Positions 19,469-29,630 of a stretch of DNA of 64,000 nt are shown here, piece after piece. The position numbers and the translations under genes are program-made. The stretch is from the NCBI GenBank assembly GCA_014284505.1, contig JAAFYY010000001.1, positions 7,427,845 to 7,491,844 on the forward strand. The letters are read 5' to 3'. This DNA comes from Streptacidiphilus sp. 4-A2. GTDB taxonomy: Bacteria > Actinomycetota > Actinomycetes > Streptomycetales > Streptomycetaceae. The notes below the pieces were generated by a model. The model was given only the letters and a program-made list of their open reading frames with translations. It ran no database searches and had not been told where the DNA came from. How positions within the stretch are numbered: the stretch's first letter is position 1; the number at the start of each line of letters is the position of its first letter.

Positions 19469-20375
19469 ATGCCGATGATCGCAGTGGTGGGCAGCATCAA
19501 CCTGGACCTGGTGGTACCGGTCCCGCACCATCCGCGGCCGGGCGAGACGGTGCTGGGCGGTGCGCTCGCCGAGTACCCGGGCGGCAAGGGTGCCAACCAG
19601 GCGGTGGCCGCCGCCCGGCTGGGGGCGCAGGTGGCGATGGTGGCCATGGTCGGCACGGACGCCGCCGGGCGCCGGCTGCGGGCGGCGCTGGAGCAGGAGG
19701 GGTGGACGTCGAGCGGGTGCTGCTGGACGAGAGCCAGGCCAGCGGCCAGGCGCTGATCGCGGTCGACTCCGGATCGGGAGAGAACTCGATCATCGTCAGC
19801 CCCGGCGCGAACAGTGCTCTCGCCCCGGAGCACTGCGCCGCGGCGGGAGCGCTGCTCCGGGACGCGAGCGTCACTCTGCTCCAGCAGGAGATCCCGGAGG
19901 AGACGGTCGAGGCCGCCGCCCGGCTGGCGGCGGGCACCGTCCTGCTCAACCCGGCCCCGGCCCGTCGGCTGTCCCAGGCGGTGCTGGAGATGGTCGATGT
20001 GCTGGTGCCCAACCGGGAGGAGCTGGCGGTGCTGACCGGTACCGCGCTGCCGGACCTGCATGCCGTCGCCGACGCCGCCCGCACCCTGCGCGGCCCGGCC
20101 GCGGTACTGGTGACCCTGGGCGCGGACGGCGCACTGCTGTGCGAGGAGGGTTCGGTCCACCTGATCCCGCCGCTGCCGGTGACCCGCTGGACACCACCGC
20201 CGCCGGGGACGCCTTCTGCGGGGCCCTGGCCGTCGCCCTGGCCGAGGGCCGCCCGCTGCACGAGGCCGCCCGCCGGGCCAACGCCGCCGCCGCGCTGACC
20301 ACCACCCGCCCCGGCGCCCAGCCCTCGCTGCCCACTCGGGCCGAGGTGGAACGCCTGCTGGCCCACCCTTTCTGA
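19469..20375 (+). CDS. rbsK: Ribokinase, PfkB family
   Basis: Phosphorylates D-ribose to ribose-5-phosphate. N-terminal IAVVGSINLDLVV and YPGGKGANQAVAAARLG are the ribokinase PfkB signature 1; C-terminal DTTAAGDAFCGALAVAL holds the catalytic Asp and anion hole (signature 2). The start ATG at 19469 (PMIAVVGS) fits the family N terminus; an ATG at 19445 would add eight residues. Frame breaks at about 19700 and 20187. About 300 aa. No ribose transporter or RbsR-like regulator is adjacent; it follows the PBP gene closely and may be co-transcribed with it. Confidence 0.5.
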
Positions 20376-20380
20376 GCGCG

Positions 20381-20464
20381 CCCCGCCGACGGCGCCCCCG
20401 CCGAGCGCATCCGCCGAGCGCGCCCTCCTGAGCACACCCCCGCCGACGGCGCCCCCGCCGAGCG
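20381..20464. repeat. Imperfect direct repeat downstream of the ribokinase
   Basis: A 28-nt segment beginning CCCCGCCGACGGCG occurs twice within 84 nt of the 153-nt gap before the histidine kinase. No terminator-like T-run is present. Confidence 0.5.
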
Positions 20465-20528
20465 CGCCGGAAAGCGGGCAGTGAAGGAACCCTGACGCTC
20501 CGCCACCGCGCGGTCTAAGCTCGACGCG

Positions 20529-21850
20529 ATGGATGGAGCCCTCCGGCGCGTGAGCATCCGCGCTGTCGCCCGCGCGGGCGCTGTCGCCCAGAACATCCGC
20601 AAGGCCGGGTGGGCCGCCCCCGACCAGCGGGTCTTCCTGCTCCCCGCGCTCTCCGACCCGCGGCTGCGCTACGGCCTGGCGGTGGTCAGCGTCGCCTGTG
20701 TGTCGGTGCTCACCGAGACCGCGGACAGCCAGCTGAACCTGCTGGTCCCCGGCAGTCTGGCCTGGGCGCTGGCCGGGTTGCAGGTGCTGCCGCTGCTGCT
20801 GGCCGCGGCCCGGCCGCTGGCCGCCTGGCGATCTCCGCCGTCGGGCTGGCGCTCACCACCTTCGCCGAGGTCGGCCACGCCCCCACGCCGTTCTGGCCCT
20901 GGCCGGTCAGCGGCTGTCTGGCCTATGTCGCGCTGCTCTTCATCACCGCGCAGGTCTACGGCCGGGACGTGGCCGTCGGCGTGGACCTGCTGACCGCCGG
21001 GGCGCTGCTGCTGCCCGCGGTACCGCTGGTCGGGCTGCCGCCGGTGGTGCTGGCGGTAGCGGTGGTGGTGGTCACCCTGGTGCTGGTGCTGGCGAGTCGA
21101 TCCACTCCGCCGGGAGGCCGAGCGGCACCTGGTCCAGGCCGAGGAACAGCGCCGGGCCGGGCTGGCCCGGCAGGCGGTGCTGGAGGAGCGCTCCCGGATC
21201 GCCCGCGAGCTGCACGACGTGGTCGCGCACCACATGTCGATGATCGCGATCCAGGCCGAGGCCGCGCCCTACAAGGAGCCGGGCCTGCCCGAGCAGACCC
21301 TGCGCACCTTCGGCGCCATCCGTGAGGCGTCCACCACGGCGCTCACCGAGATGCGCCGGGTGATCGGACTGCTGCGGGAGGACGACGACAACGTCGAGCG
21401 TGCCCCGCAGCCCGGCATCGACCGGATTCCGGAGATGGTCCGCGCGGCCCGGCAGGCCGGGATGCAGGTCGACCTCACCCTGACGGCCGGCCCGGAGCGT
21501 CCGCCCGCGGTGGTCGACGTCTCGGTGTACCGGATCGTCCAGGAGGCCCTCAGCAACGCCGGCCGGCACGCGCCCGGCGCGCGGGTGGAGGTCGAGGTGC
21601 TGCACACTCCGACGCGGTCCAGGTGCATGTCGCCGACGACGGCCGGTCCAGCGGCGGGCCGGTCCCCGGCGGCAACGGCGGTCACGGCCTGACCGGGATG
21701 CGCGAGCGCGCGGCCATGCTCGGCGGCACGCTGCGCGCCCGCCCGCGCGAGCACGGCGGCTTCGAGGTGACCGCGGAGCTGCCGCTGGACGGCATACCCG
21801 AGCAGCGCCGCTGGGAGCTGCCCACCGGCCGCCGCCCCGATGAGAACTGA
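20529..21850 (+). CDS. NarL-type sensor histidine kinase (HisKA_3)
   Basis: N-terminal membrane region of several helices (YGLAVVSVACVSVL, LAGLQVLPLLLAAARPLA, LAYVALLFITAQVYG, VLAVAVVVVTLVLVLA), then HisKA_3 with RIARELHDVVAHHMSM (phosphorylated His), RVIGLLRED, and HATPase with VQEALSNAGRHAPGA and GHGLTGMRERAAMLGG. Corrected length about 440 aa. Frame breaks at about 20828, 21105 and 21605. The cognate LuxR-type regulator starts 31 nt after the stop. Signal unknown. Confidence 0.5.
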
Positions 21851-21881
21851 CGACGGAAACCTCTGACGGGGGAACGGGTCG

Positions 21882-22672
21882 ATGGCCGACAACATCCGGG
21901 TACTGCTGGTGGACGACCAGGAGATGGTGCGCGACGGCCTGGGCGCGCTGCTGGCCTCCGCGCCCGACATCGAGCTCGTCGGCGAGGCCGGTGACGGCCT
22001 GCTGGCCGTGCGGCTCGCCGCCGAGCTGCGGCCGGACGTGGTGGTGATGGACATCCGGATGCCCGGCATGGACGGGCTGACCGCGACCGCCCGGATCCTC
22101 GGCGCGGACCGAGGCGGTGCGGACCGAGGCGGCGCGGACCGGGCCGGTGCGGACGGAGGCGGTGCGGACCGAGGCTGTGCGGACCGGGCTCACGTGGACC
22201 GGGCCGGTGCCGGGACGGCCGGCCCGGTATCCCCCGGGTGCTCATCCTGACCACCTTCGACCTGGACGAGTACGTCTACGAGGCACTGGCCCGGGGCGCC
22301 AGCGGCTTCCTGCTGAAGGACGCGCCCGCCCGGGACCTGATCAACGCGGTCCGGGTGGTCGCCTCCGGCGAGGCGCTGCTGGCGCCCTCGGTGACCCGCC
22401 GACTGATCGACGACGTGGCCCGGCGCCGCCGTTCGGGCAACCTCCGCCCGGAGGCCGCGGCCACCCTGACCGCCCGGGAGCTGGACGTGCTGCGGCAGGT
22501 CGCACGGGGGCTGTCCAACAGCGAGATCGCGGACGAGCTGTTCCTGTCGGAGCAGACCATCAAGACCCATGTCGGCCGGATCCTCGCCAAGCTGGAGCTG
22601 CGCGACCGGACTCAGGCGGTGGTCTTCGCCTACGAGAACGGACTGGTCGGCGGCCCCGGAGAGGCGGTCTGA
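21882..22672 (+). CDS. NarL/LuxR-family response regulator with a repeat insertion
   Basis: Receiver (IRVLLVDDQEMVRDGL, phospho-acceptor in VVVMDIRMPGMDGL, then VLILTTFDLDEYVYEAL and SGFLLKDA) and LuxR HTH (LTARELDVLRQVARGLSNSEIA, TIKTHVGRILAKL). Between helix 3 and strand 4 of the receiver lies an insertion of about 40 residues with seven GADRG-like pentapeptides that ordinary NarL regulators lack. One frame break at about 22225, just after the repeat and before PRVLILTTF. Partner of the kinase immediately upstream. Confidence 0.5.
22101..22205 (+). repeat. 15-bp tandem repeat inside a receiver domain
   Basis: Seven in-frame 15-bp units encoding GADRG, GADRA, GADGG, CADRA and HVDRA pentapeptides. 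Confidence 0.5.
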
Positions 22673-22816
22673 CGAGCCGCCAGGGGGACAGCGGTGGCCC
22701 GGCGGCGGCCCCGGACAGGCCTGCGGATTAGGCCGTCCTCGCCAACCTGGAGAGGATATCCGCACCACCCTCCAGCGTGACGACGGGACGCGGGTTTCCT
22801 TCTTACCTTTGACAAG

Positions 22817-24201
22817 GTGACGACCATTCAGGTTCCGGATCCGGCCCGGCCGAACACCGCCGTCAGCCCCGCACTCGAAACCGTCCGCCCGCGCCCGGCT
22901 CCGGCCGCGCCCGCTCCGTCCGTGCCCGGCGCCTGCTGTGGGTCCTCGGCTGCCTGGTCTGCGCGGCCTGGGCCGGATGCTTCCCGACGGTCTCCAGCCT
23001 CCGCCCGGAGCAGAACTGGGGCCTGATCGCCGCCGCCGGCTACCTGCTCGCGGCCTGCGCGGCGGCCTTCACCCCGGTCCGCGCCGCCTCCCGGCTGACC
23101 GTGGGCACCGCGCTGCTGGGCGCGGTCCTGGTGCCGCTGGCGGTGATGGTGGCACAGAGCTGGGCGCAGTCCGAGGTGGTGGTGGTGCAGAACTCGGCCG
23201 CCCAGCTGCTGCACACCGGCAGCCCGTACTTCGCCCATCCGCGCGGGATCATCCAGTACAACCCCTACCTGCCGGCGATGGCGCTGTTCGGGCTGCCGAG
23301 GGCGCTGCTCGGCACGGGCGGGGCGGCGGCGGATTTCTTCGGCGACACCAGGCTCTGGTTCCTGGCCGCCTTCGTCGGCTGCCTGATCCCAGCCTGGCGG
23401 CTGCTGCGGCCGCGCGGGGCGGCGGCCCCGGGACGCGGCCTGCTGGTGCTGGGGGCGGTCACCGCCTCCCCGCTGATCGCGCTGTCCGCCACGGTCAGCG
23501 GGGTGGACCTGCCGCTGATCGGCTGCTGCCTGCTGGGCCTCGCCTTCGCCGGACGCGGGTACGCCTGCCGAGCCGGGCTGGTGATCGCCCTGGCCTGCGC
23601 GCTGAAGTGGACCGCCTGGCCCGCGTTCCCGGTGGTCCTGCTGCTGCTCCGGTACCGCTGCGGGACGCGGGCCGCGCTGCGCTGCGCCGCCTCGACCCTG
23701 GCCGCCTCGGCGCTGCTGATCCTGCCGTTCGTGCTGATCACCCCGGGCGCGGTGGTGGAGCAGGTGATCCGCTTCCCGCTCGGCCTGTCCGCGATGCGCA
23801 CCCCCGCGGACAGCCCCCTGCCCGGGCATCTGCTGGCCGAGCTGGGGCCGGGCGGACGGGTGGCCTCGCTGGTGCTGCTGGGCCTGGGCGGGGTGGGGGT
23901 GGCGCTGTGGCTGGTGCTGCGCCCGCCGGTGGGGGTGGTCGCCGCGGCGGACCGGCTGGCGGCGGGGGTGGCCGTGGCCTTCCTGCTGGCACCGGCCGGA
24001 CGCTTCGGCTATCTGGACCTCCCGGTGCTGCTGCTGCTCTGGCCCCGGCTCGCGGCCGGCTCACTGCGTGCCGGTGCCGAACCGGGTCCCGAGCCCGGGG
24101 CGGAGCCGGTGGCGGAGCCCGGATCGGGGCCCGGTCCCAGACCGTCCGCCCGCGCCGGAATAGTTTCCCAGGAAGATGTTGTTGTCGCTGCTGACAGCTG
24201 A
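22817..24201 (+). CDS. GT87-like polytopic membrane glycosyltransferase (DUF2029)
   Basis: About 460 aa, mostly membrane helices: GLIAAAGYLLAACAAAF, VGTALLGAVLVPLAVMVAQ, LWFLAAFVGCLIPAW, VIALACALKWTAWPAFPVVL, SALLILPFVLI and others. The conserved periplasmic loop FAHPRGIIQYNPYLPAM resembles the mannosyltransferases that use polyprenyl-phosphate-mannose to build lipoglycans. Substrate not known. GTG start at 22817; one frame break at about 22935. The C-terminal tail is a Pro/Glu/Gly repeat (EPGPEPGAEP). No obvious operon partner. Confidence 0.5.
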
Positions 24202-24219
24202 TCCGACTGAGGAGCCACG

Positions 24220-24714
24220 ATGCCCGTCCGCCGTCTGAACCACGCAGTGCTCTATGTCCGCGACGTCCAGCGCGCCGTGGAGTTCTACACCGATGTCCTC
24301 GGCTTCGAGGTCGCCGTCGAGTACCCCCACCGGGCCGCGTTCCTGCGGGCCCAGGGCACGCTCAACGACCACGACCTGGGTCTGTTCGCCGTCGGCAACC
24401 AGGCCGCGGGGCCGGTCCCCGGCCAGGCCGGCCTCTACCACCTGGCCTGGGAGGTCGGCACCCTGGGCGAGCTCGCCGAGGTGGGCGCCAAGCTGCGCGG
24501 CCGGGCCGCCCTGGTGGGTGCCAGCGACCACGGCGTGAGCAAGTCCTTCTATGCCAAGGACCCGGACGGCATCGAGTTCGAGGTGATGTGGCGCGTCCCG
24601 CGCGAGGAGTGGTCGCAGGACGCCGGCGGCGTCGAGCGGCTGGACCTGGACGCGGCCCTCGCCCGCTGGGGCGCCGGGCTGGCCACCGGTGCCGCGGCGG
24701 GGTCGGCCACCTGA
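24220..24714 (+). CDS. VOC-family protein, extradiol-dioxygenase-like
   Basis: 164 aa, intact. Two betaalphabetabetabeta modules: RRLNHAVLYVRDVQRAVEFY (first metal His), LYHLAWEVGTLGEL (second His) and DPDGIEFEVMWR (Glu). This is the His/His/Glu metal triad of the vicinal-oxygen-chelate superfamily, closest in layout to catechol-2,3-dioxygenase-type small proteins. Could be a dioxygenase, a glyoxalase-like enzyme or a resistance protein; the sequence does not decide. Starts 19 nt after the GT87 gene. Confidence 0.5.
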   Translation: MPVRRLNHAVLYVRDVQRAVEFYTDVLGFEVAVEYPHRAAFLRAQGTLNDHDLGLFAVGNQAAGPVPGQAGLYHLAWEVGTLGELAEVGAKLRGRAALVGASDHGVSKSFYAKDPDGIEFEVMWRVPREEWSQDAGGVERLDLDAALARWGAGLATGAAAGSAT

Positions 24715-24754
24715 CCGGCCCCGCCCGACCCCGCCCCGCCCGACCCTGCCGCCG

Positions 24755-26443
24755 CTAGCCGCGGGCCTCCAGCAGCTGCTGGACCACGTAGCCGGCCGTG
24801 TCGACGCCGCTGGTGCCGCCCTCCACCAGGGCGGCCACCGCGATGCCGTTGCCGTAGGCGGTGAACCAGCCGTTGGTGCTGTTGCCGTTGCCCACCTGCG
24901 CGGTGCCGGTCTTGCCGCCGCTGCCGGGGATGTCGTGCAGCCGGGGCTCGGCGGTGCCCACCGGGTCGTGCGCGTCGTACTCCATCATCTCCCGCAGTTC
25001 GGCGGCGGTGTTCTGGTTGAACGGCTGCGCGGCCCCGGCCGGGGACAGGCCGGGCAGGATCACCGGCTGGTGGAACGCCCCGTCGTCCACGGTGGCCGAG
25101 ACGGAGGCCATGTCCAGCGGGCTCATCTGCACCGTGCCCTGGCCGATCAGGTCGGCGGCGGCGTCCGAGCCCTGCGGCTGGGCCAGCACCTGCGGGGTGG
25201 TCACCTGGAGCCCGCCGCCGATGTTCCACTGGCCCAGTCCGAAGACGTTGTAGGCCTCCTTGCTCAGGTCGCTCGCGTCGCCGTTGTTGACCAGGTCGTC
25301 GAAGCCGTCCTTGATGAAGGCGGTGTTGCAGGACTCGGCGAAGGCCAGCTCGATGGTGGCGTCCGGGTTGTTGGGGACGTCGCTCTCATTGGTGAAGACC
25401 TGGGAGTCGGCGTCCTGCTTGGTCAGGCAGGGCGCGGGGCTCTGCGGGTTCAGGTCCGCCAGGTCGAACAGGGCGGCCGCGGTGATGATCTTCATGGTGG
25501 ATCCGGGCGGGCTCGCCGACTCCAGCGCGGTATCCCCCTCGGAGCCGGTGTTGGCGTAGGCGCTGGCCAGGATGTGGCCGTTGGTGACGTCCAGGGCCAC
25601 CACGGCGGCCGGCAGGTTTCCCAGCACCGTGTCGCGGACCGCGCGCTCCGCCACGGCCTGGAGGCCGGCGTCGATGGTGGTGGCCACGGTCGCCCCCTTG
25701 GCCGGGCCGAAGGTCGTCAGCACGGTCGGCGGGTTGCCGTCCGGGTTGGTGATCTCCACCCCGTTGACCTGTCCGCCGCTGCCCGCGCCCTGGCTCAGGG
25801 TGCTGATCACCCCGCCCAGCGAGGGGAACCGGGCCGGGGTCAGCGCGGAGCCGTCGCTCGCGGTCACCGTCGCGGCCGGGGCCGCGCCGTTCACCGGACC
25901 CGCGACCAGCGTCTGGTCGGCCAGCAGGGTCGGGTAGAGCGCCGCCGAGGCCCAGTCGACCGTCGGGTGGCCGTTGACGGTCACCACGTTCAGCGTGTCC
26001 CGGTAGACCCAGGAACCGCCGCCGACCTGCGCGGTGACCGTGAAGTTCACCGCGGTCGCGCCCGGGTCCGCGGCCGAGGGGCCACCGGCCCGGACACCGC
26101 TGAACGCGATCGAGGACAGCCGCAGCCCGTTCCGGTAGCCGGTCAGGTCGCTCTGTGCGTTGCTCGCCGAGTCGGTGTCGTCGGCCGCGGCCGGATAGCT
26201 GCCCGGACCGGCCTGCCAGTCGTGCAGGAACGCCTGCGCCACCTGGACTGCCTGGGCGCCGGTCGGCGGCGCGGTCGACTGCGCCGGCGGCACCGGGCCG
26301 TTGGCACCGTTGTCCGAGCTGTCACTGACGTCCTTGGCGCCGCCGGTGAGCCCGTGCACGAGGTTGTAGGCACCCAGGCCGCCGAGTGTCACCACCGTGG
26401 CCGCGCATGCTCCCACTATCCCGACTTTTGCCCCGCGATTCAT
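24755..26443 (-). CDS. Penicillin-binding protein with NTF2-like N-terminal domain
   Basis: 562 aa, intact. N-terminal signal anchor (VGIVGACAATVVTLGGLGAYNLV), an NTF2-like MecA_N domain (AVQVAQAFLHDWQAG ... VNFTVTAQVGGG), and a transpeptidase domain with SxxK (PPGSTMK, about residue 312), SxN (ESCNTAF, about 371) and KTG (GGKTGTAQ, about 509). It crosslinks peptidoglycan outside the membrane. The MecA_N layout is shared with low-affinity PBPs, so reduced beta-lactam affinity is possible but unproven. Divergent from the methyltransferase gene; its promoter lies in 26444-26684. Confidence 0.5.
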   Translation of the reverse strand: MNRGAKVGIVGACAATVVTLGGLGAYNLVHGLTGGAKDVSDSSDNGANGPVPPAQSTAPPTGAQAVQVAQAFLHDWQAGPGSYPAAADDTDSASNAQSDLTGYRNGLRLSSIAFSGVRAGGPSAADPGATAVNFTVTAQVGGGSWVYRDTLNVVTVNGHPTVDWASAALYPTLLADQTLVAGPVNGAAPAATVTASDGSALTPARFPSLGGVISTLSQGAGSGGQVNGVEITNPDGNPPTVLTTFGPAKGATVATTIDAGLQAVAERAVRDTVLGNLPAAVVALDVTNGHILASAYANTGSEGDTALESASPPGSTMKIITAAALFDLADLNPQSPAPCLTKQDADSQVFTNESDVPNNPDATIELAFAESCNTAFIKDGFDDLVNNGDASDLSKEAYNVFGLGQWNIGGGLQVTTPQVLAQPQGSDAAADLIGQGTVQMSPLDMASVSATVDDGAFHQPVILPGLSPAGAAQPFNQNTAAELREMMEYDAHDPVGTAEPRLHDIPGSGGKTGTAQVGNGNSTNGWFTAYGNGIAVAALVEGGTSGVDTAGYVVQQLLEARG

Positions 26444-26684
26444 TGTCTCCCCCTGCTGACCCCGCGGCGGGCGGTCGCCCCCGCGGCTCTTTGTCGACCG
26501 CGATCGTAGGCACACGTCCCACGCCGGACGAACGGTCTTCCGGGGATTGGCGGGCGAACTGTGACCTGTGCACGCCGTCCGGGGCCGGGGCCGGGGCCGG
26601 AGCCGGAGCTGGGGCCGGAGCCGGTGCCCGGACCACCGGCGAATTCGGTCGCCCCGGCCCGGTCGCCCGGATAGCCTCGCCGCC

Positions 26685-27662
26685 ATGACGACCTCTCACC
26701 CGCACCAGGCCGATCAGGCTGGTCATGCCAGTCGGACCGACAGGTCAGGGGAGACCATTCAGCCCAATCAGCCCAATCAATCCTTCCAGGCCGATCAGTC
26801 CGGTCAGGCGGATCAGACCGGCCAAGCAGATCGGTCCGGTCACCCCGACCCGGCCGACTGGCTGGAGCTGAACCGGGCCGTGTGGGACGAGCGGGTGCCG
26901 ATCCACACCAGCAGTCAGTTCTACGGCCTGCCGGGCTTCCTGGCCGGGGCCGAGTCGCTGCGGCCGTTCGAGCTGGCCGAGGTCGGCGACGTCAGCGGCC
27001 GGAGCCTGCTGCACCTCCAGTGCCACTTCGGGCAGGACACCCTCGGCTGGGCCAGGCACGGCGCCACCGTCACCGGCCTGGACTTCTCCGCCGCCGCGGT
27101 GCGGGCGGCCGGGGAACTGGCCGGGGCGGCCGGGATCAGCGACGCCCGCTTCGTCGCCGCCAATGTGTACGACGCCGCACAGGTCCTGGCCGGAGAGACC
27201 TTCGACATTGTCTACACCGGGCTCGGCGCGCTGTGCTGGCTGCCGGACATCGCCGGCTGGGCGCGGACCGCCGCCTCGCTGGTGGCCCCCGGCGGCTTCC
27301 TCTACCTCGCCGAGTTCCACCCGTTCGCGGACGTCCTCGGCGACGACGCCCGCACGGTCGTCACCGACTACTTCCACCGCGACGGCACGGTCTGGGACGA
27401 GCCGGGCACCTACACCGATTCGGACGTGGAGACCCGAAACACCGTCACCGTGGAGTGGCAGCACGGCCTGGGCGAGGTGCTGAGCGCCATCGCCGCGGCC
27501 GGGCTGCGGATCGAGTTCGTGCACGAGCACGACTTCACCCTGTTCGAGCGGTTCCCGGTGCTGGAGCCGGACACCGACGGCATCACCCGGCTCTACCGGC
27601 TCCCGCAGGGGCAGCCGCGCGTCCCGCTGGTGTACTCGGTGCGCGCGGCCCGGCCCAGCTGA
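26685..27662 (+). CDS. Class I SAM-dependent methyltransferase
   Basis: 325 aa, intact. The SAM-binding Rossmann core starts at about residue 105: SLLHLQCHFGQDTLGWARHG (motif I variant), VTGLDFSAAAV (acidic end of strand 2), DIVYTGLGALCWLPD (motif II) and APGGFLYLAEFHP (motif III). Substrate unknown; similar proteins are annotated as UbiE/small-molecule methyltransferases. The first 65 residues are an unusual Gln/Asp/Ser/Gly stretch of hexapeptide repeats (QADQSG-like, 18-bp units) with no fold prediction by eye; the true start could be as late as the codons around DPADWLELN. Convergent with pmt. Confidence 0.5.
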   Translation: MTTSHPHQADQAGHASRTDRSGETIQPNQPNQSFQADQSGQADQTGQADRSGHPDPADWLELNRAVWDERVPIHTSSQFYGLPGFLAGAESLRPFELAEVGDVSGRSLLHLQCHFGQDTLGWARHGATVTGLDFSAAAVRAAGELAGAAGISDARFVAANVYDAAQVLAGETFDIVYTGLGALCWLPDIAGWARTAASLVAPGGFLYLAEFHPFADVLGDDARTVVTDYFHRDGTVWDEPGTYTDSDVETRNTVTVEWQHGLGEVLSAIAAAGLRIEFVHEHDFTLFERFPVLEPDTDGITRLYRLPQGQPRVPLVYSVRAARPS

Positions 27663-27680
27663 GCCCGGCCCAGCTGAGCC
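27651..27680. repeat. Perfect 15-bp tandem duplication spanning a stop codon
   Basis: Two identical 15-bp units beginning CGGCCCAGCTGAGCC; the methyltransferase stop lies in the first unit. It shows that 15-bp duplication here is a DNA-level event, not only protein-driven. Confidence 0.5.
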
Positions 27681-27702
27681 CGGCCGGGCCCGGGTCGGCC
27701 GG

Positions 27703-29564
27703 TCAGATCCAGGTCGGCCACCACATCCGGGCCTGCCACTGCGCGCGCGTGGTGACCTCGCCGGTGTAGAGCGGGAAGAAGTACAGGAACACTCCCATGA
27801 TGGCGACCACCAGCACCCCGGCCGACAGTCCGCCCCAGAACCTGCGCTCCCGCGAGGCATCGGCCCGGCCCAGCATGGCGCCGATCATCAGCGCCAGCGC
27901 CAGGCACAGGAAGGGCTCGAAGTCGATGGAGTAGAAGAAGAAGATGGTCCGCTGCTGCCACTGGAACCAGGGCAGGTAGCCGGCGGCGATGCCGCAGAGG
28001 ATGGCCGCCGCCCGCCAGTCCCGGACGAAGATCCACCGGTACAGCGCGTAGACCAGCGCGAAGCACGCCGCCCACCACAGCAGCGGGGTTCCGATCGCCA
28101 GCACCTCGCTGGAGCACTGCGCCGCACCGCCGCACTGCGAGGGCTTCAGCCCGCCCGGGTAGTAGAAGGACACCGGACGCCCGTTGACCAGCCAGCTCCA
28201 CGGGTTGGACATGTAGGTGTGCGGGTGGTCAGGTGCGTGTTGAAGTTCCAGATCTCCCAGTGGTAGTGCAGCAGACTGCGCAGCGGGGCCGGGACCCAGG
28301 TCATGTTGAACTGGGGCAGCGGGATCGGCCCGAGGCTGGCGGGGGAGAGCCCCCGGCGGTGCGCGGCCCACTGCCGGTCGTAGCCGCCCTGGGTGAACAG
28401 CCATCCGGACCAGGACGCCAGGTAGGTGAAGAAGCCCACCACCACCGTGGACAGGAAGGCGAACGGCACATCGTGCAGCAGCGCGGTGCGGTACGGGTGC
28501 CGGGCCCCGGCGGTCTTCCGGGCACCGGCGTCCCACAGCACCGACAGGACGGCGAAGCCCGCCAGGAAGTCCAGGCCGTCCCACTTGGTCGCGCAGCAGA
28601 TGCCCAGGGTCACCCCGGCCAGGATCCGGAAGGGCCGCCAGCCGAGCCGGGCCCGGGTGGCCAGCTCGTGGTCCGGGCGCGCGCCCGGGTTGTCGACGGT
28701 CGCGCCGACCGCGTCGGCCAGCCTGGCCCGGCTGCGGTCACGGTCGATCAGCAGCAGGCCGAAGGAGCACAGCGCCCAGAACATCACCACCAGGTCCAGC
28801 AGGCCGGTTCGGCTCATCACCAGGTGCAGGCCGTCGACGCACATCAGCAGGCCGGCGGTGCAGCCGAGCAGCGTCGAGCGGAACAGCCGACGGCCGATCC
28901 GGCACAGGACCAGTACCGCCAGCGTCCCCAGCAGCGCGGTCATGAACCGCCAGCCGAAGGGGTTCAGCCCGAAGATCATCTCGCCGATGCCGATGACCCA
29001 CTTGCCGTCCGGCGGGTGCGCGATAAAGGCGTTGCCGACCGGCTTGGGAATCACCTCCGGGTGCTGGAGCAGCAGCTGGTTGGCGTTGGACGGCCAGTGA
29101 CCTCGTAACCCGTAGTGCCACAGGGCCCAGGAGTCCTTGGCGTAGTACGTCTCGTCGAAGATGATGTCGTGCGGGTGCCCGAGATTGATGAAGATCAGCA
29201 GGCCGCCGAACAGGGTCACCAGCAGCGGCGCCAGCCAGCCGGACCACCGGCACATCCACACCCACAGCCCGGTGGGCAGCCTCAGCCCGAGCCGCTCCAG
29301 CGCCGGTGAGGGCACGCCGGTGGAGACCCCCGGGCCGTCCGGCATCGGCGGGACCAGCCGCTCCCGCAGCGGGGCACGTTCCGGCGCGTGGTAGCCGAAC
29401 CGGCTGAGCCGCCGCTGCCAGGCACTCAGCGGCCACATCCGCTGCGGAGTGGCCCCGCTGGGACCGTCCGCAGGCCCCGGCTCGGCCGGGGTGCCGGCCA
29501 GCGTGGTCGTGCCGTGCATCCCGTCGCCGTCAGGCGCTGTCGCTGTCGCCTCGTCTCCGCTCAC
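27703..29564 (-). CDS. pmt: Polyprenyl-phosphate-mannose-protein mannosyltransferase (PMT family)
   Basis: Transfers mannose from polyprenyl-phosphate-mannose to Ser/Thr of exported proteins. The diagnostic first loop reads INLGHPHDIIFDETYYAKD (catalytic Asp-Glu pair), followed by many helices and family stretches GKWVIGIGEMIFGLNPFGWR, FTYLASWSGWLF and, near the C terminus, QQRTIFFFYSIDFEPF. About 620 aa. One frame break at about 28225 between NTHLT and HPHTYMSNPWSWL. GTG start at 29564. Divergent from rsmI with a 66-nt shared promoter region, the arrangement also known in mycobacteria. Confidence 0.5.
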
Positions 29565-29630
29565 GCGTGCATCGTAGGGGTGAACCCTGTCAGCGGTACT
29601 GCGACCTTGCCATCCTGGGAGGATGGAAGC

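Noticed and set aside
22101..22205. Pentapeptide-repeat protein family (A(D/N)Lxx)
   Set aside because: The period is five residues but the central Leu/Phe of the true family is missing; units are GADRG-like.
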